This document shows positions 1-9,685 of a DNA stretch of 64,000 nt, one piece after another. The stretch spans positions 744,001 to 808,000 of the forward strand of contig NZ_JAFBCO010000001.1 in the NCBI RefSeq assembly GCF_016907775.1, read 5' to 3'. The first letter of the stretch is position 1. The number at the start of each line of letters is the position of its first letter. The notes beneath the pieces were generated by a model. The model made no database searches, was not told where the DNA came from, and was given only the letters and a program-made list of their open reading frames with translations. Source of the DNA: Pseudoglutamicibacter cumminsii (GTDB taxonomy: Bacteria; Actinomycetota; Actinomycetes; Actinomycetales; Micrococcaceae). The translations under genes were made by a program, and so were the position numbers.

Positions 1-1
1 T

Positions 2-265
2 GCGTTGTTCGGTCTCGTCAACGCCGCTTTAGGTAAGTTCATTCGGATCCTTTCCATTCCGCTGTACTGCCTAACGTTGGGACTCTTCGCGCTGGTGGTC
101 AACGCGTTGCTGTTCCAGATCACCGCGTGGCTCTCTAACCTCACCGGCCTGATCGTGTTCTCGATTGACTCGTTCTTCTGGGACGGCATCCTCGGGGCCC
201 TCATCGTCTCGATCGTGTCCGCACTGATCGGCCTCGTGCTACGCACGGCACGCATCGGCGCCTAG
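2..265 (+). CDS. Small membrane protein, phage-holin-IV/YvlD type (5' end outside window)
   Basis: The visible 87 codons are almost entirely hydrophobic, with about three membrane segments, and carry the LGLFALVVNAL-type motif common in the YvlD/phage holin superfamily IV small membrane proteins. Such proteins are usually 110-125 residues, and the reading frame is open at the window edge, so the start lies upstream; the TTG at position 5 is unlikely to be the true start. The product would be an inner-membrane protein with no firmly known role. Its stop is followed by two copies of a 14-bp repeat and then the convergent lipase-like gene. Confidence 0.6.
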   Translation, partial: ALFGLVNAALGKFIRILSIPLYCLTLGLFALVVNALLFQITAWLSNLTGLIVFSIDSFFWDGILGALIVSIVSALIGLVLRTARIGA

Positions 266-266
266 A

Positions 267-296
267 TTCTTGTCCGTTCTGGTTCTTGTCCGTTCT
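267..296. repeat. 14-bp tandem direct repeat
   Basis: The unit TTCTTGTCCGTTCT occurs at 267-280 and 283-296 in the short gap between two convergent genes. No function is evident. Confidence 0.6.
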
Positions 297-343
297 CGCC
301 CCGCGATGGTCATCTCCAGCGCCGGTCTTCTACCGCGCCGCAA

Positions 344-1645
344 TTAGTCGCCGGAGCCGGTAGAGGTTGTGAATCGATAGGTTTCGGTGATCTTGAGGTC
401 CTCGATCTGCATTCGCCTCTTGAGGTCCCGTAACGCAGTGTCCTCCACTCCGTCCGCTGCCTTAGCGTGGTTCAGATAGTTCTGGGAACCGTGATCCGAA
501 CCCAGAAGCGATGGGGAGTCCGTCTCGTAACGGTGCCCGCTCTTAGAGAACAGCGCCACACGGTTCGGTGAAACCTTAAGCGCACCAGCCGCACCGAGCG
601 CTGGGATCGCATCGTCCGGGTCGATGAGCATGAGCTGCGGAACATCTGCCGGTGGATCCTCATCCCCGTGAGGGGCTCCCGCCGTAAACGCGCCCTTGAG
701 CGTGTACTTCGCCTTGAACTGTTGATCTTCGGACAAATTGAGGGCATGCCTTCCGCCTTGTGAATGGCCGTTGAGGTAAACCCCTTCCCCTGGCTTCGCA
801 CCAACATCCTTGAGGGCCGCCTCGACGGCTTTGCGCACATCGTCGGTTTCACGGTTGAAGGCTTGCTTCATGCGCGGCAGACCCCACGGTGAGTCTTTAG
901 ACATATTGGTTCCTGGGAGCGTGACAATCCACGCGTGCTCCCCGGCTTCCGTTACGACTTTGCTCACAACGATCGAACCGCGCCCCTCCCCCGCGAGCTG
1001 TTGCTGTTCAATCCACGTCCTGAGCTTGGAGGCGTCCGCTCGCTGAACAGAGCGGCGCTCCTTGGACTCCATCTCGATTCTCGGCGCCGCGGGGAAAGCA
1101 AACGAGAATAGTCCCTTGACGTTCTTGGCCCCGAGCTCTTTGAACCCTTCAGGGTTCAATCTGTTCTGCATCAGCAAATCAAAGAACCCCGGCACGTAGG
1201 TGAGTCCGGCGGCGGCGCCTATCGCATACTTCGCGTCCGGCGATGCTTCCATCATGTTCTGCACGGTTCCCCAGGTGGCATCCTCACCAGCGAACCCGAT
1301 GGTGCCCAGGTTCTCCGACTCCGCTTGTTCATACTGATCCGCGGCACGCACCAGGTCCGCTTCCAGATGCTCGATGCGGTTGTGGGCCAAACGCATCTTC
1401 GCGGCAGTCTCCTGGGCCGCGACACTCAGCCGATGCAGCGCACCCGTGACCTCGGTGAAGTGGGGCGGCAACCCGTATCCACTCGGCGCAGAAGAACACG
1501 TGGCACTCAAACGCGCCCAATCCGGTTGATATGCACCCAACTCCCCCGCGGCCAATTTGAGCGACCCCGTGACGATCTCAATCGAATGACCTCCACCGAA
1601 AACCTCGATCTGTTGCCCACCATCGGCCAAGACATGCGTTGCCAC
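344..1645 (-). CDS. WXG-like N-terminal domain fused to an alpha/beta-hydrolase (lipase-like) domain
   Basis: This 433-residue protein has a helical N-terminal part (about 1-140) typical of ESX-type substrates and a C-terminal alpha/beta hydrolase domain. The nucleophile elbow GHSQGG is at residues 293-298 (Ser295). DPDD at 342-345 and His386 are candidates for the rest of the triad. There is no signal peptide. The GTG start shares one base with the TAG stop of the upstream WXG100 gene, so the two are translationally coupled. Proteins with a WXG/LXG-like head and an enzymatic tail are often type VII secretion substrates; that this one is secreted is inference, since no secretion genes are in the window. 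The substrate is unknown; an esterase, lipase or polymorphic toxin are all possible. Confidence 0.6.
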   Translation of the reverse strand: MATHVLADGGQQIEVFGGGHSIEIVTGSLKLAAGELGAYQPDWARLSATCSSAPSGYGLPPHFTEVTGALHRLSVAAQETAAKMRLAHNRIEHLEADLVRAADQYEQAESENLGTIGFAGEDATWGTVQNMMEASPDAKYAIGAAAGLTYVPGFFDLLMQNRLNPEGFKELGAKNVKGLFSFAFPAAPRIEMESKERRSVQRADASKLRTWIEQQQLAGEGRGSIVVSKVVTEAGEHAWIVTLPGTNMSKDSPWGLPRMKQAFNRETDDVRKAVEAALKDVGAKPGEGVYLNGHSQGGRHALNLSEDQQFKAKYTLKGAFTAGAPHGDEDPPADVPQLMLIDPDDAIPALGAAGALKVSPNRVALFSKSGHRYETDSPSLLGSDHGSQNYLNHAKAADGVEDTALRDLKRRMQIEDLKITETYRFTTSTGSGD

Positions 1646-1938
1646 TACCGCACTCCCGTCAAATCCAGGCCCGATACCTGCCGCGCATGTTGGTCCTCGA
1701 TGGCACGCAAGGCCGCCGATGCGCAGGCCAGCAGATCCTGTAAGGACTGTTGCGTGCGGTACATGGTCTGTGAAGCCTCTTCCCGCGCCGCGTCATAGCG
1801 ACGTTTAGCTTGACCCTTCCAATCGGGAATCTGGCACCTGTTGACAGCAGCGTGAGCGGCCTCGACATCGGTGACCATCGTCGACACCGAGTGAATATAA
1901 GACTCGACACTGAAACGTAAAGAACTCAGCTCGAACAA
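1645..1938 (-). CDS. WXG100-family (EsxA-like) protein
   Basis: I chose the TTG at 1938 because GGGGAGG lies 6 bases upstream; this gives 97 residues, the standard WXG100 length, with the W-x-G motif (WKG) at residues 40-42 in the middle of a predicted helical hairpin. A longer reading frame runs upstream into purB but lacks a ribosome site. The gene is coupled to the following lipase-like gene. WXG100 proteins are small helical partners or substrates of ESX/type VII secretion systems. No YxxxD/E tail is obvious, and the C-terminus is longer after the second helix than in classic EsxA. Confidence 0.7.
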   Translation of the reverse strand: MFELSSLRFSVESYIHSVSTMVTDVEAAHAAVNRCQIPDWKGQAKRRYDAAREEASQTMYRTQQSLQDLLACASAALRAIEDQHARQVSGLDLTGVR

Positions 1939-2080
1939 CGTGACCTCCCCTTTGAGTGGCGTTTCCTCAAAGGTAAAAACTCGCGCGAAGCGATGGGCCG
2001 GCCTGTGGAGAAGTTGCTCCGGCTCACGCGTCTGTGTGCAACGAAACCCGCCCACGCTCGAAGCATGGGACAATGGGGGC

Positions 2081-3493
2081 ATGTCTGCTTCACGTGTTTC
2101 CTTGTCAGAATCCACCCTTGCGCTCGGCTCACTCGACGGCCGCTACCGTTCCGCAGTCGCCGGCCTCATCGACCACTTGTCTGAAGCCGCGCTGAACCGC
2201 AACCGCATCCACGTGGAAGTTGAATGGTTCATCTACCTGTGCGAAAACAGCGTCCTGCCGGGCCTGAACCCGCTCACTGACGAACAGAAGTCCGGCCTGC
2301 GCGCCATCGTGACCGAATTCAACACCGATTCGGTCGCTGAGCTCGCAGAAATCGAAGCCGTAACCGTCCACGACGTCAAGGCCGTCGAGTACTACATCGG
2401 CCGCCGCCTCGAAGCGCTCGGCCTCGAGAACCTCAAAGCACTCGTGCACTTCGCGTGCACCTCAGAGGACATCAACAACCTCTCCTACGCGCTCGGAATC
2501 CGCGACGCGATCCAGGACGTGTGGCTACCTGCCGCATGGGACCTCGTGAACCAGCTTTCCGAGATGGCTGAAGCCGACCGCAAGACCCCGATGCTCTCGC
2601 GCACGCACGGTCAGCCAGCAACCCCATCCACGCTCGGTAAAGAGATCGCGGTCTTCGCGTACCGCCTGGCCCGCCAGCTGCGCCGCATCCAGAACACCGA
2701 ATACCTCGGCAAAATCAACGGTGCAACCGGAACCTACGCGGCCCACCTCGCCGCAGCACCTGCCGTGGACTGGCAGTCGATCTCCCGCGGCTTCGTCGAA
2801 AGCCTCGGCCTGAGCTGGAACCCGCTCACAACCCAGATCGAAAACCACGACTGGCAGGCGGAACTGTACTCAGACATCGCACGCTTCAACCAGATTCTGC
2901 ACAACCTGTGCACCGACATCTGGAGCTACATCTCCATCCGGTTCTTCCAGCAGATCCCTGTTGAAGGCGCAACGGGTTCCTCCACGATGCCGCACAAGAT
3001 CAACCCGATCCGCTTCGAGAACGCGGAAGCCAACCTCGAGATCTCCAACGGGCTGCTCAACACGCTGGCATCCACCCTGGTGCAGTCCCGCTGGCAGCGC
3101 GACCTCACCGACTCCTCGAGCCAGCGCAACATCGGCACCGCGGTCGGGCACTCGCTGCTCGCGATCAGCAACGTATCGAAGGGCCTTGAACGCCTCGACA
3201 CCGCAGTCGACGTGATCGCCGCCGACCTCGACGAAAACTGGGAGGTCCTCGGCGAAGCCGTCCAGACCGTGATGCGCGCAGAAGCCATCGCAGGCGTTGA
3301 AGGCATGGACAACCCATACGAACGCCTCAAGGACCTCACACGCGGTCACCGCGTAGACGGCGAGCGCATGCGCGAATTCGTCAAGGGCCTGGGCCTCAGC
3401 ACGGATGCCGAAGAGCGCCTACTCAACCTGACTCCGCAGAGCTACACGGGCATCGCGGATCAGCTGGTCGACTGGGTTTCGCAGCGTAGCTAG
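2081..3493 (+). CDS. purB: Adenylosuccinate lyase
   Basis: The 470-residue protein belongs to the fumarase/aspartase superfamily and cleaves SAICAR to AICAR and adenylosuccinate to AMP, releasing fumarate in purine synthesis. The superfamily signature GSSTMPHKINP is at residues 299-309, TSEDINN at 127-133 and the RTHGQPATPSTLGKE block at 174-188, so all three conserved regions of the shared active site are present and the length is normal. The ATG at 2081 gives the conserved N-terminus ending in LGSLDGRY; a longer open frame upstream overlaps the divergent gene. A GACAAT hexamer ends 6 bases before the ATG, so the mRNA may be leaderless. The gene is monocistronic. Confidence 0.95.
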   Translation: MSASRVSLSESTLALGSLDGRYRSAVAGLIDHLSEAALNRNRIHVEVEWFIYLCENSVLPGLNPLTDEQKSGLRAIVTEFNTDSVAELAEIEAVTVHDVKAVEYYIGRRLEALGLENLKALVHFACTSEDINNLSYALGIRDAIQDVWLPAAWDLVNQLSEMAEADRKTPMLSRTHGQPATPSTLGKEIAVFAYRLARQLRRIQNTEYLGKINGATGTYAAHLAAAPAVDWQSISRGFVESLGLSWNPLTTQIENHDWQAELYSDIARFNQILHNLCTDIWSYISIRFFQQIPVEGATGSSTMPHKINPIRFENAEANLEISNGLLNTLASTLVQSRWQRDLTDSSSQRNIGTAVGHSLLAISNVSKGLERLDTAVDVIAADLDENWEVLGEAVQTVMRAEAIAGVEGMDNPYERLKDLTRGHRVDGERMREFVKGLGLSTDAEERLLNLTPQSYTGIADQLVDWVSQRS

Positions 3494-3672
3494 GTTGTCG
3501 CAGCACAGCTAAGCTCGCGCGGCTCAGCGCTGCACCCGGTTTCCGGCCGCGCACGCAGTGACTCCCAGGAAGCTCCCAGGTCTCTTTGTACATTTACCCT
3601 GGAGTACCCAAGGATCTCACCAGGATGCGCAGGTAATGTCGAAGACACCTCAAGGGTGCGAGTGATGACGCA

Positions 3673-3707
3673 GAAGGCCCCAGCCGAAAGAATCGGCCGG
3701 GGCCTTC
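3673..3707. terminator. Bidirectional hairpin terminator between purB and trxA
   Basis: Arms 3673-3687 and 3693-3707 form a 15-bp stem with one mismatch and a 5-base loop. It sits just past the trxA stop (3750, minus strand) and downstream of purB. The remaining gap (3494-3672) shows no gene or RNA that I recognise. Confidence 0.8.
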
Positions 3708-3749
3708 GTCATTTAAGCGTTCCCTGCGCTACACAGCGCAACGTCACCG

Positions 3750-4130
3750 CTACTCTGCTGAATCCTCCTGAGCTTCAGCTTCAGCGATCTGGCGGCGCAC
3801 ATCGTCCATATCCAGCGACTTGACCTGCTCGAGCACATCCTCAAGCGCGGAAGCCGGCAAAGCGCCCGCCTGACGGAACACCAGGAGGCCGTCACGGAAA
3901 ACCATGAGCGTTGGGATCGACGTGATCTGGGCGGCCGCCGCCAGGCCCTGCTCGGCCTCGGTGTCAACCTTCGCGAAACGAACATCCTGGTGCTTCTCAG
4001 ACACGGCTTCATAGATCGGTGCGAACTGCTTACATGGACCGCACCATTCGGCCCAGAAGTCGACGGTCGTGATGCCTTCGGCCTGGACCGTCTCCTGGAA
4101 CTTCTCAGCAGTAAGATCAAACGTCGCCAT
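3750..4130 (-). CDS. trxA: Thioredoxin
   Basis: This 126-residue cytosolic protein-disulfide reductase has the thioredoxin fold with the redox motif WCGPC at residues 29-33 and the cis-proline loop (SIPTLMVF) about 40 residues later. It is about 20 residues longer than E. coli thioredoxin because of an acidic C-terminal tail ending AQEDSAE. The ATG follows AGGAG at a good distance. It lies 81 bases downstream of rlmN on the same strand and could be co-transcribed. No thioredoxin reductase is nearby. Confidence 0.92.
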   Translation of the reverse strand: MATFDLTAEKFQETVQAEGITTVDFWAEWCGPCKQFAPIYEAVSEKHQDVRFAKVDTEAEQGLAAAAQITSIPTLMVFRDGLLVFRQAGALPASALEDVLEQVKSLDMDDVRRQIAEAEAQEDSAE

Positions 4131-4211
4131 GGGTTGCTCCTAACGTGGTCGACAACGTGCTTGAGGTGTACAACCTGCCGGGCACTCCCACTATTCCGGC
4201 GGCTGCGACGC

Positions 4212-5450
4212 CTACTCGGCGGCGGCGAGCTGGCCACATGCGCCGTCGATCTCTTTACCGCGGGTATCGCGCAGGGTCGTCGGGATGCCGGCGGCTTCGA
4301 GGCGCTGAATGAATTCCCGCGTGACTTCCTTGGTTGAGGACGTCCAGATCGAGCCCGGGGTCGGGTTGAGCGGGATCGGGTTCACGTGGGCCCAGCCCCG
4401 GCCGCGTTCGTTGAGCTTCTTAGCAAGCAGGTCTGCACGCCATGCGTGGTCGTTCATGTCCTTGATGAGCGCGTACTCGATCGAAACGCGGCGGCCCGTG
4501 GTCTCGAAATAGTTGTAGGCCGCATCCAGGACCTCATCGACCTTCCAGCGGGAGTTCACCGGAATCAGGTCGTCGCGCAGGTCATCGTCGGGCGCGTGCA
4601 GAGACAACGCGAAACGCACCTGCAGGTTCTCTGCAGCGAGCTTGCGGATGCCCGGCTCCAGGCCCACCGTCGAGATCGTGATGCCGCGAGCCGACATACC
4701 GAGCCCTTCCGGGGCGTCGGCGATCATGCGGTGCACCGCGTTCATGACGCGTTTATAGTTAGCCAGTGGCTCACCCATGCCCATGAAAACGATGTTGTTG
4801 ACGCGGGCCTGAGGCTGGTCGTCGCCGCGGATCTTGCCGAGCCCACCCTCGGCGATCACACGGTTAGCCTTCACGATCTGGTCGATGATCTCAGCGGTGG
4901 ACATGTTGCGGGTCAGCCCATTCTGACCCGTCGCGCAGAACGGGCAGTTCATACCGCAACCGCACTGGGACGAGATGCACAGCGTGATGCGGTTCGGGTA
5001 CCGCATCAATACAGACTCAACGAGGGCGCCGTCGAACAAGCGCCACAAGAACTTGATGGTCGCGCCGTCGTCGGTCACGAGCCTGCGGACCTCGGTCAGC
5101 AACGGCGGGAAGAACGCTTCCCCGATCGCTTCACGCTTATCTTTCGGAAGGTCGGTCATCTCTTCCGTCTGGTCCGTGTAGTGCTGGAAGTAGTGCGTCG
5201 AGACCTGTTTGGCTCGGAACGCCGGCAGGCCCAGCTCTTTCATCTTTTCCTGCCGCTCGGCAAGCGTCATATCAGCAAGATGCTGCGGCGGCTGCTTGAC
5301 GCGCGGACGCTGCGCGAACTGGAGAGTAGGGCGGCCATCGGGCCCCATCGGCTGCTTCCAGCCCTCCGCAGTTGGTCGAACCTGCGGGCGCTGACTCTTG
5401 GACGGAGCGGACTGCGGATGCTTCTGCGAAGGTTTCTTGGAAGTGTTCAT
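4212..5450 (-). CDS. rlmN: 23S rRNA (adenine-2503-C2) methyltransferase, radical SAM
   Basis: The 412-residue enzyme methylates A2503 of 23S rRNA, and in known homologues A37 of some tRNAs, by a ping-pong radical SAM mechanism. The 4Fe-4S cluster motif C-x3-C-x2-C is at residues 165, 169 and 172. The second catalytic cysteine lies in the C-terminal ACGQL motif at residue 405. The first 50 residues form a basic, Gln/Pro-rich extension absent from E. coli RlmN. The start is divergent from the next gene, with only 35 bases between them. Cfr is an alternative family member, but length and motifs fit the housekeeping RlmN. Confidence 0.93.
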   Translation of the reverse strand: MNTSKKPSQKHPQSAPSKSQRPQVRPTAEGWKQPMGPDGRPTLQFAQRPRVKQPPQHLADMTLAERQEKMKELGLPAFRAKQVSTHYFQHYTDQTEEMTDLPKDKREAIGEAFFPPLLTEVRRLVTDDGATIKFLWRLFDGALVESVLMRYPNRITLCISSQCGCGMNCPFCATGQNGLTRNMSTAEIIDQIVKANRVIAEGGLGKIRGDDQPQARVNNIVFMGMGEPLANYKRVMNAVHRMIADAPEGLGMSARGITISTVGLEPGIRKLAAENLQVRFALSLHAPDDDLRDDLIPVNSRWKVDEVLDAAYNYFETTGRRVSIEYALIKDMNDHAWRADLLAKKLNERGRGWAHVNPIPLNPTPGSIWTSSTKEVTREFIQRLEAAGIPTTLRDTRGKEIDGACGQLAAAE

Positions 5451-5485
5451 GGTGTCTCTATCATCCCACGCGGTAAGTTGGAGAC

Positions 5486-6367
5486 ATGATCAAGGAACAA
5501 GCTCTTCCCACGAAGCCCACTCATTCGGGTGCTTTCACGCTCGAACCTGCGCAGCGCCAAGCTCGCGCCGTGATGCGTGGTGGCGGTATTTCTTTCCTCG
5601 TTTTGGCTGCGTGGTGGGGCGTTGCTGCCGCGCTGTTCCAGTGGGGAACCCCGATCGCTGGCCAGATCGCGTTGTTGATCGGTGCCGTTGTTGCGCAGCC
5701 GATCACGTGGGCGATCCTCAAGCTCCTGGGCGGCCCTGCATGGCTTCCACGCGAGAACCCGTTGCGTGGGCTCGCACTTGCCAATGCCACGATCCCTGTC
5801 GTGTGCGTCCTAGCAGCGATGGCGATGGCCACGAAAATCCCGGAGGCTTTCTTTGCCGCCGCGATGGTCGGCTGGGCCGCTGCCGCCCTCCCTGACGCGA
5901 CGCTGTACGGGATGCGGATCCACTGGGTTTTCGGTGGCCTACTGATTCTGATTCCAGTCTTGTTGTGGTTCGCGATGCCGACGGTTCTTCCGTGGGCTGG
6001 CCTGATTGGCGTGGTCATGTTCACGCTGTTTGGCCCGCTGATCTTACGTTCTGGCAACCTGTTGCCGGCCGACGGCAGTGTTCCGTCGATGACGCAGGCC
6101 GCTGAAATCTCGGCCTCGGCTAAGACGGTTGACGGCAAGGCCGCTAAGCCGGCTGGCAAGAAGGCGGATGCCACGCCGGTGGGCGGCAAGAACGCCCAGC
6201 CTGCTGAAAAGAAGGCAGGCGGCCCGAAAGCGCCAACTGGCAAGCAGGTTGCTGATAAGCCCGTCTCGCAGTCAATCCCGCAGCCTCAAGAGCCAGGGCG
6301 ACCACAAGAAGCAGGCAAGAACGCGCCAGAAGGCAAGCGCGGCGACGAACAGCCGCCGCGCCCATAA
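5486..6367 (+). CDS. Membrane protein with a long Lys/Ala/Pro-rich tail
   Basis: I do not recognise this 293-residue protein. Residues 30-190 contain about six hydrophobic segments; residues 205-293 form a low-complexity, positively charged tail rich in Lys, Ala, Gly and Pro with AEKK/AGKK-type blocks, likely disordered and cytoplasmic. The ATG follows GGAG. It is divergent from rlmN and ends before a strong terminator. The membrane part looks like small DUF7010-style proteins, but I cannot assign it. Confidence 0.6.
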   Translation: MIKEQALPTKPTHSGAFTLEPAQRQARAVMRGGGISFLVLAAWWGVAAALFQWGTPIAGQIALLIGAVVAQPITWAILKLLGGPAWLPRENPLRGLALANATIPVVCVLAAMAMATKIPEAFFAAAMVGWAAAALPDATLYGMRIHWVFGGLLILIPVLLWFAMPTVLPWAGLIGVVMFTLFGPLILRSGNLLPADGSVPSMTQAAEISASAKTVDGKAAKPAGKKADATPVGGKNAQPAEKKAGGPKAPTGKQVADKPVSQSIPQPQEPGRPQEAGKNAPEGKRGDEQPPRP

Positions 6368-6391
6368 CGGCAACATCGCCATCTAAAGCAA

Positions 6392-6422
6392 CGGGCCCGT
6401 CGGAATTACTCCGGCGGGCCCG
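6392..6422. terminator. Convergent-gene hairpin terminator
   Basis: Perfect 12-base arms (6392-6403 and 6411-6422, CGGGCCCG-type) with a 7-base loop lie between the plus-strand membrane protein and the minus-strand permease gene, so it can serve both. Confidence 0.8.
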
Positions 6423-6442
6423 CTTGTGTCTGCACCCAAGGT

Positions 6443-9400
6443 CTACACGCGTTGCGACGGCAAACGCGGAACCAAGAGCCACCCGACCAGCGTGGAACCC
6501 ACAGGAACAGCGAGCAGCAACGCAAGAAGCTGCGGCCACGGAATCCAACTGAGCGTATAGAGCTCCACCAGGCCGTACCCCATCAGCGGAGGCAAAGCGA
6601 CCACGATACCCAGCAGCACACCCAACGTAGAAAGCAGGAACGCTTGAATCGCAGAGAACCCACGACGCAAAACACCCGTTGACCCCATCACCAAAACCAA
6701 CAGTTGATCACGCCGCGCATCCGTGACCCCGATCCCAGCGGTCAGCGACGCAACCGTGACGATCATCAACGCCGCGGCACCCGTGACCGGCCATATGAAC
6801 GGATCCGCAACGGGCTGCAGATTCGCGTTCGTATCCATCTGCAAATTAGAAGACGCCAGCTCCTCGTTGACCAACTGAGTCTGGGCATCCGTGATCGGGG
6901 CTCTGAACTTCACAAGCAAACCGCCCAAGCCCATCCGCTGATGCGTCCCCTCAAGCGCAGACGAAGGAATCACAACAATCGGGCGCGCGCCCACGCCCTT
7001 CGGCTGATACACATGAGCCTGGATACGATGCTCAGTCATCGGGGCCCACAGCGGCCACCGCATATTCAGAGACGAAACACCGACCTCCGTGTCAGCATGC
7101 TCACCCACGTCGATGCCTTCGTCAGCCGGGTTCATACTGAACTCGCCCAAACGGATCTTTCCGTCCGCAGCAACATACTGCGGGTCGAACACCAAAGCCT
7201 GCCCTTCACGCAAAGCCTGCTCAGCGGCCTCGTCCTCACCCCACAGCGGGCTCGGCATCGTCTCGGGACGCTCCGGATCCACAACCACAACAGTCTGCGT
7301 CGGATATCTCAAATCAACAGCAGTCACGACGCCCGTAGCGCTACCGCCGCACTTAGACTTCTGCTCACGAGTCAGATCGCCAACCTGTTTCGACAGCGCA
7401 CCCACACGGCCATCAAGAGTCGGGTTCATAGGGATAGGCAAACTACACAGACTGCCCTCCGGATACAGCGGATACAGCTCCGTGCACGAACTCGAGAACT
7501 GCGTAGCGCACGTCGGCAACGGCTGGTAAACCTCCCAGCCGCGCTCGGCCTGAGGAGCCCCTGGAACCTGCGCGATATCAGCGATCTTCGTGTGAACGCC
7601 CGCCGCGCCACCCGCGTAAATACCCTCGCTCGCCGCCAGCTTCTCAACCGTGATCGTGCGGCCTTCAACCTGACCCTGCGTCAACGCTTTACGTTCCAAA
7701 GTGGTCCGGTCGTCCACCGCAACCCAACCAGTGCGGTCATCCGGAGCCAACGCATCCATCGACGGCTCAATCAACGACGCCTTCGTCACCGCAAGCAAAA
7801 CAATCCCATACACACCCGCCACCGTGATCGAAACGACCACAGCCAAAACCGGGACAGAACGGCCCCGACGACGGCTAAGATCACGCACCGAAAGACGAAG
7901 CGCAAACGGCAAATGGCGGTCCCACTTAGAAAACGAACTCACCATCGATGGGATCAAAAACATGACGCCAGCAAGCATGAAGAACAACGCCAACAGCTGG
8001 CTACCACCCAGCATGACCCGCGCGCCCTGCAACTGCTCATCCGTCTCAATCGACAAGCCACGGATCGTCAACGCGATAGACGCAATCAAACCAGTGATCA
8101 GCAACGTCCAGCCGCCCCACTGACTCAACGGACGCACCGGCTGAACCTCGGCCACCGACGACGCATTGGCAAACACACGGCGCGAAGCCCTGACACCAAC
8201 CCACCACGACGTCACAGATGCCGCCAACAAAGCCAAAACCGCGGTAAAGAAAATCTCACCCCACGGAACATGCGGACCAAACACAACAACATGCCGCGTC
8301 TCAGCCGCACCAATCCACAGCCAACCCGCCAAAGCGCCCACAGCGCCACCCAGCACCGCGCCCACAGTTCCACACGCGATACCCACCCACAGCACCACGC
8401 GACGCAAAACACCAGGCTCAGCGCCCATCGTCGACAACTGACGCAGCAACGTGCCCTGCCGTCGTACAGAAATAGTCAACGCGAAACCGCTCAGCAGAAT
8501 CGCTTCAGAGAAAGCGACAACCGCCAGAATCCCTACCGGGAGCGCCTGCTCCGCACCCATCACGCTACTGAGCGGATACCGCAGATCGAACGGCTTCTTA
8601 TCCGTCGCATGGCCGAATTCATCCACCACTGGACGGAACAACGCAGGGACATCCGCGCGGTCATAAGCAAGGAACTGCGCGTACGTGTCCGGGACGTCAC
8701 CGCTCAAGTACAAGCGCTGCGTGCCCTTACCGGAGAGCTTCTTCGCAATCGCGCTGCCCTCCTGCACGAACAACGTCGGCACAGAGCTCGGTTCAAGCCG
8801 CAAAATATTGCTCAGTTGCGGCCAGCCTTCAGCATTATCCGAGACCTGGCCCGTGATGGTGAACGTCTGATACGTCCCCTGCTGCCCAGTGCGGCTCGGA
8901 TCGAGGATGCCTACCTGCCCCTCAGCTGTAGTGGTTTTCCCACGCGCCTCCGCACGCTCACGTGCCTGATCAAGGAGCTTCGCAAGCTGCGGGGTCACCA
9001 TGACCTCGTCCGCTTCTGGGTCAGCGACGGCACCGTCAAGAAGACTGAAACGGCCGTCCTTACCGAGGAGTTTAGGGTTACGGAAATCCGCGATCACCGT
9101 CTGAACCGTCGAATACTGCCCCATGCCCAGTAGTTCCACCGAGACCGTCTCAACGGTCGTAACGGAAACACCCGGCGGGATCGCGGCCGTCAGGTCGCAC
9201 GGAGGCTCGCCGCACAACGCATGATTGCGGGCTTCTTTCGCGGCCTGTTCCGCGTCGATACCCATGCTCTCCAGTTTCTGGGTGTTGAGCCGGATGTTCG
9301 GGTTGGCTGGGGCTGGGAACGTTGAGGAACGCTGGTCTTCCTCCGGGTTCGGTCCGGGGGCTGCCGCATGCGATTCAGAATCCCCGTCCGCGTTAAGAGT

Positions 9401-9685
9401 CATGGCCTGAGCGGCGTTGAACGTCGGATCAGACAGGTCGATCAATACCCCATCGAAGCCCGACAGCACGCGGTTCGCGTACTCAGTCGGCGACGGCTTG
9501 CTCGCTGAATAAAACAGGGTTCCGATGGCACCCACCAGAAACACCGGGATAGCGACGAGGAACGCGATGATCGCGTGCCGCAACGGATTCCTGTAAATGA
9601 TGCGCTTAGCTAGCCGCCACGCGCTGTACTTGAAACTGCGGCGCGGGTTAGCCACGGTCAGTGAGCGGGACTCGGTGGTCTTCAC
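6443..9685 (-). CDS. Large FtsX-type ABC transporter permease
   Basis: This 1,080-residue protein has one N-terminal membrane segment (about 35-60), a large extracytoplasmic region, a cluster of membrane segments around residues 380-600 and another cluster near the C-terminus (about 950-1070). This is the double-FtsX layout of Gram-positive MacB/LolCE-like permeases. The GTG start overlaps the stop of the ATPase gene by four bases (GTGA), so the two are co-translated and form one transporter. The family moves lipoproteins, peptides, or antibiotics away from the membrane; the substrate cannot be told from the sequence. Confidence 0.85.
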   Translation of the reverse strand: MKTTESRSLTVANPRRSFKYSAWRLAKRIIYRNPLRHAIIAFLVAIPVFLVGAIGTLFYSASKPSPTEYANRVLSGFDGVLIDLSDPTFNAAQAMTLNADGDSESHAAAPGPNPEEDQRSSTFPAPANPNIRLNTQKLESMGIDAEQAAKEARNHALCGEPPCDLTAAIPPGVSVTTVETVSVELLGMGQYSTVQTVIADFRNPKLLGKDGRFSLLDGAVADPEADEVMVTPQLAKLLDQARERAEARGKTTTAEGQVGILDPSRTGQQGTYQTFTITGQVSDNAEGWPQLSNILRLEPSSVPTLFVQEGSAIAKKLSGKGTQRLYLSGDVPDTYAQFLAYDRADVPALFRPVVDEFGHATDKKPFDLRYPLSSVMGAEQALPVGILAVVAFSEAILLSGFALTISVRRQGTLLRQLSTMGAEPGVLRRVVLWVGIACGTVGAVLGGAVGALAGWLWIGAAETRHVVVFGPHVPWGEIFFTAVLALLAASVTSWWVGVRASRRVFANASSVAEVQPVRPLSQWGGWTLLITGLIASIALTIRGLSIETDEQLQGARVMLGGSQLLALFFMLAGVMFLIPSMVSSFSKWDRHLPFALRLSVRDLSRRRGRSVPVLAVVVSITVAGVYGIVLLAVTKASLIEPSMDALAPDDRTGWVAVDDRTTLERKALTQGQVEGRTITVEKLAASEGIYAGGAAGVHTKIADIAQVPGAPQAERGWEVYQPLPTCATQFSSSCTELYPLYPEGSLCSLPIPMNPTLDGRVGALSKQVGDLTREQKSKCGGSATGVVTAVDLRYPTQTVVVVDPERPETMPSPLWGEDEAAEQALREGQALVFDPQYVAADGKIRLGEFSMNPADEGIDVGEHADTEVGVSSLNMRWPLWAPMTEHRIQAHVYQPKGVGARPIVVIPSSALEGTHQRMGLGGLLVKFRAPITDAQTQLVNEELASSNLQMDTNANLQPVADPFIWPVTGAAALMIVTVASLTAGIGVTDARRDQLLVLVMGSTGVLRRGFSAIQAFLLSTLGVLLGIVVALPPLMGYGLVELYTLSWIPWPQLLALLLAVPVGSTLVGWLLVPRLPSQRV

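Noticed and set aside
4386-5489. Long plus-strand frame opposite rlmN
   Set aside because: The minus strand carries all RlmN motifs; the plus-strand product resembles nothing and has no ribosome site.
5398-5895. Plus-strand frame overlapping the rlmN start and the next gene
   Set aside because: Out of frame with the supported gene at 5486, Cys/Arg-rich and without start signals.
6704-9133. An 809-codon open frame on the plus strand opposite the FtsX permease gene
   Set aside because: It is a mirror frame of a high-GC gene; the product is Arg/Thr/His-rich low-complexity sequence, while the minus-strand frame has clear membrane helices and is coupled to the ATPase gene.
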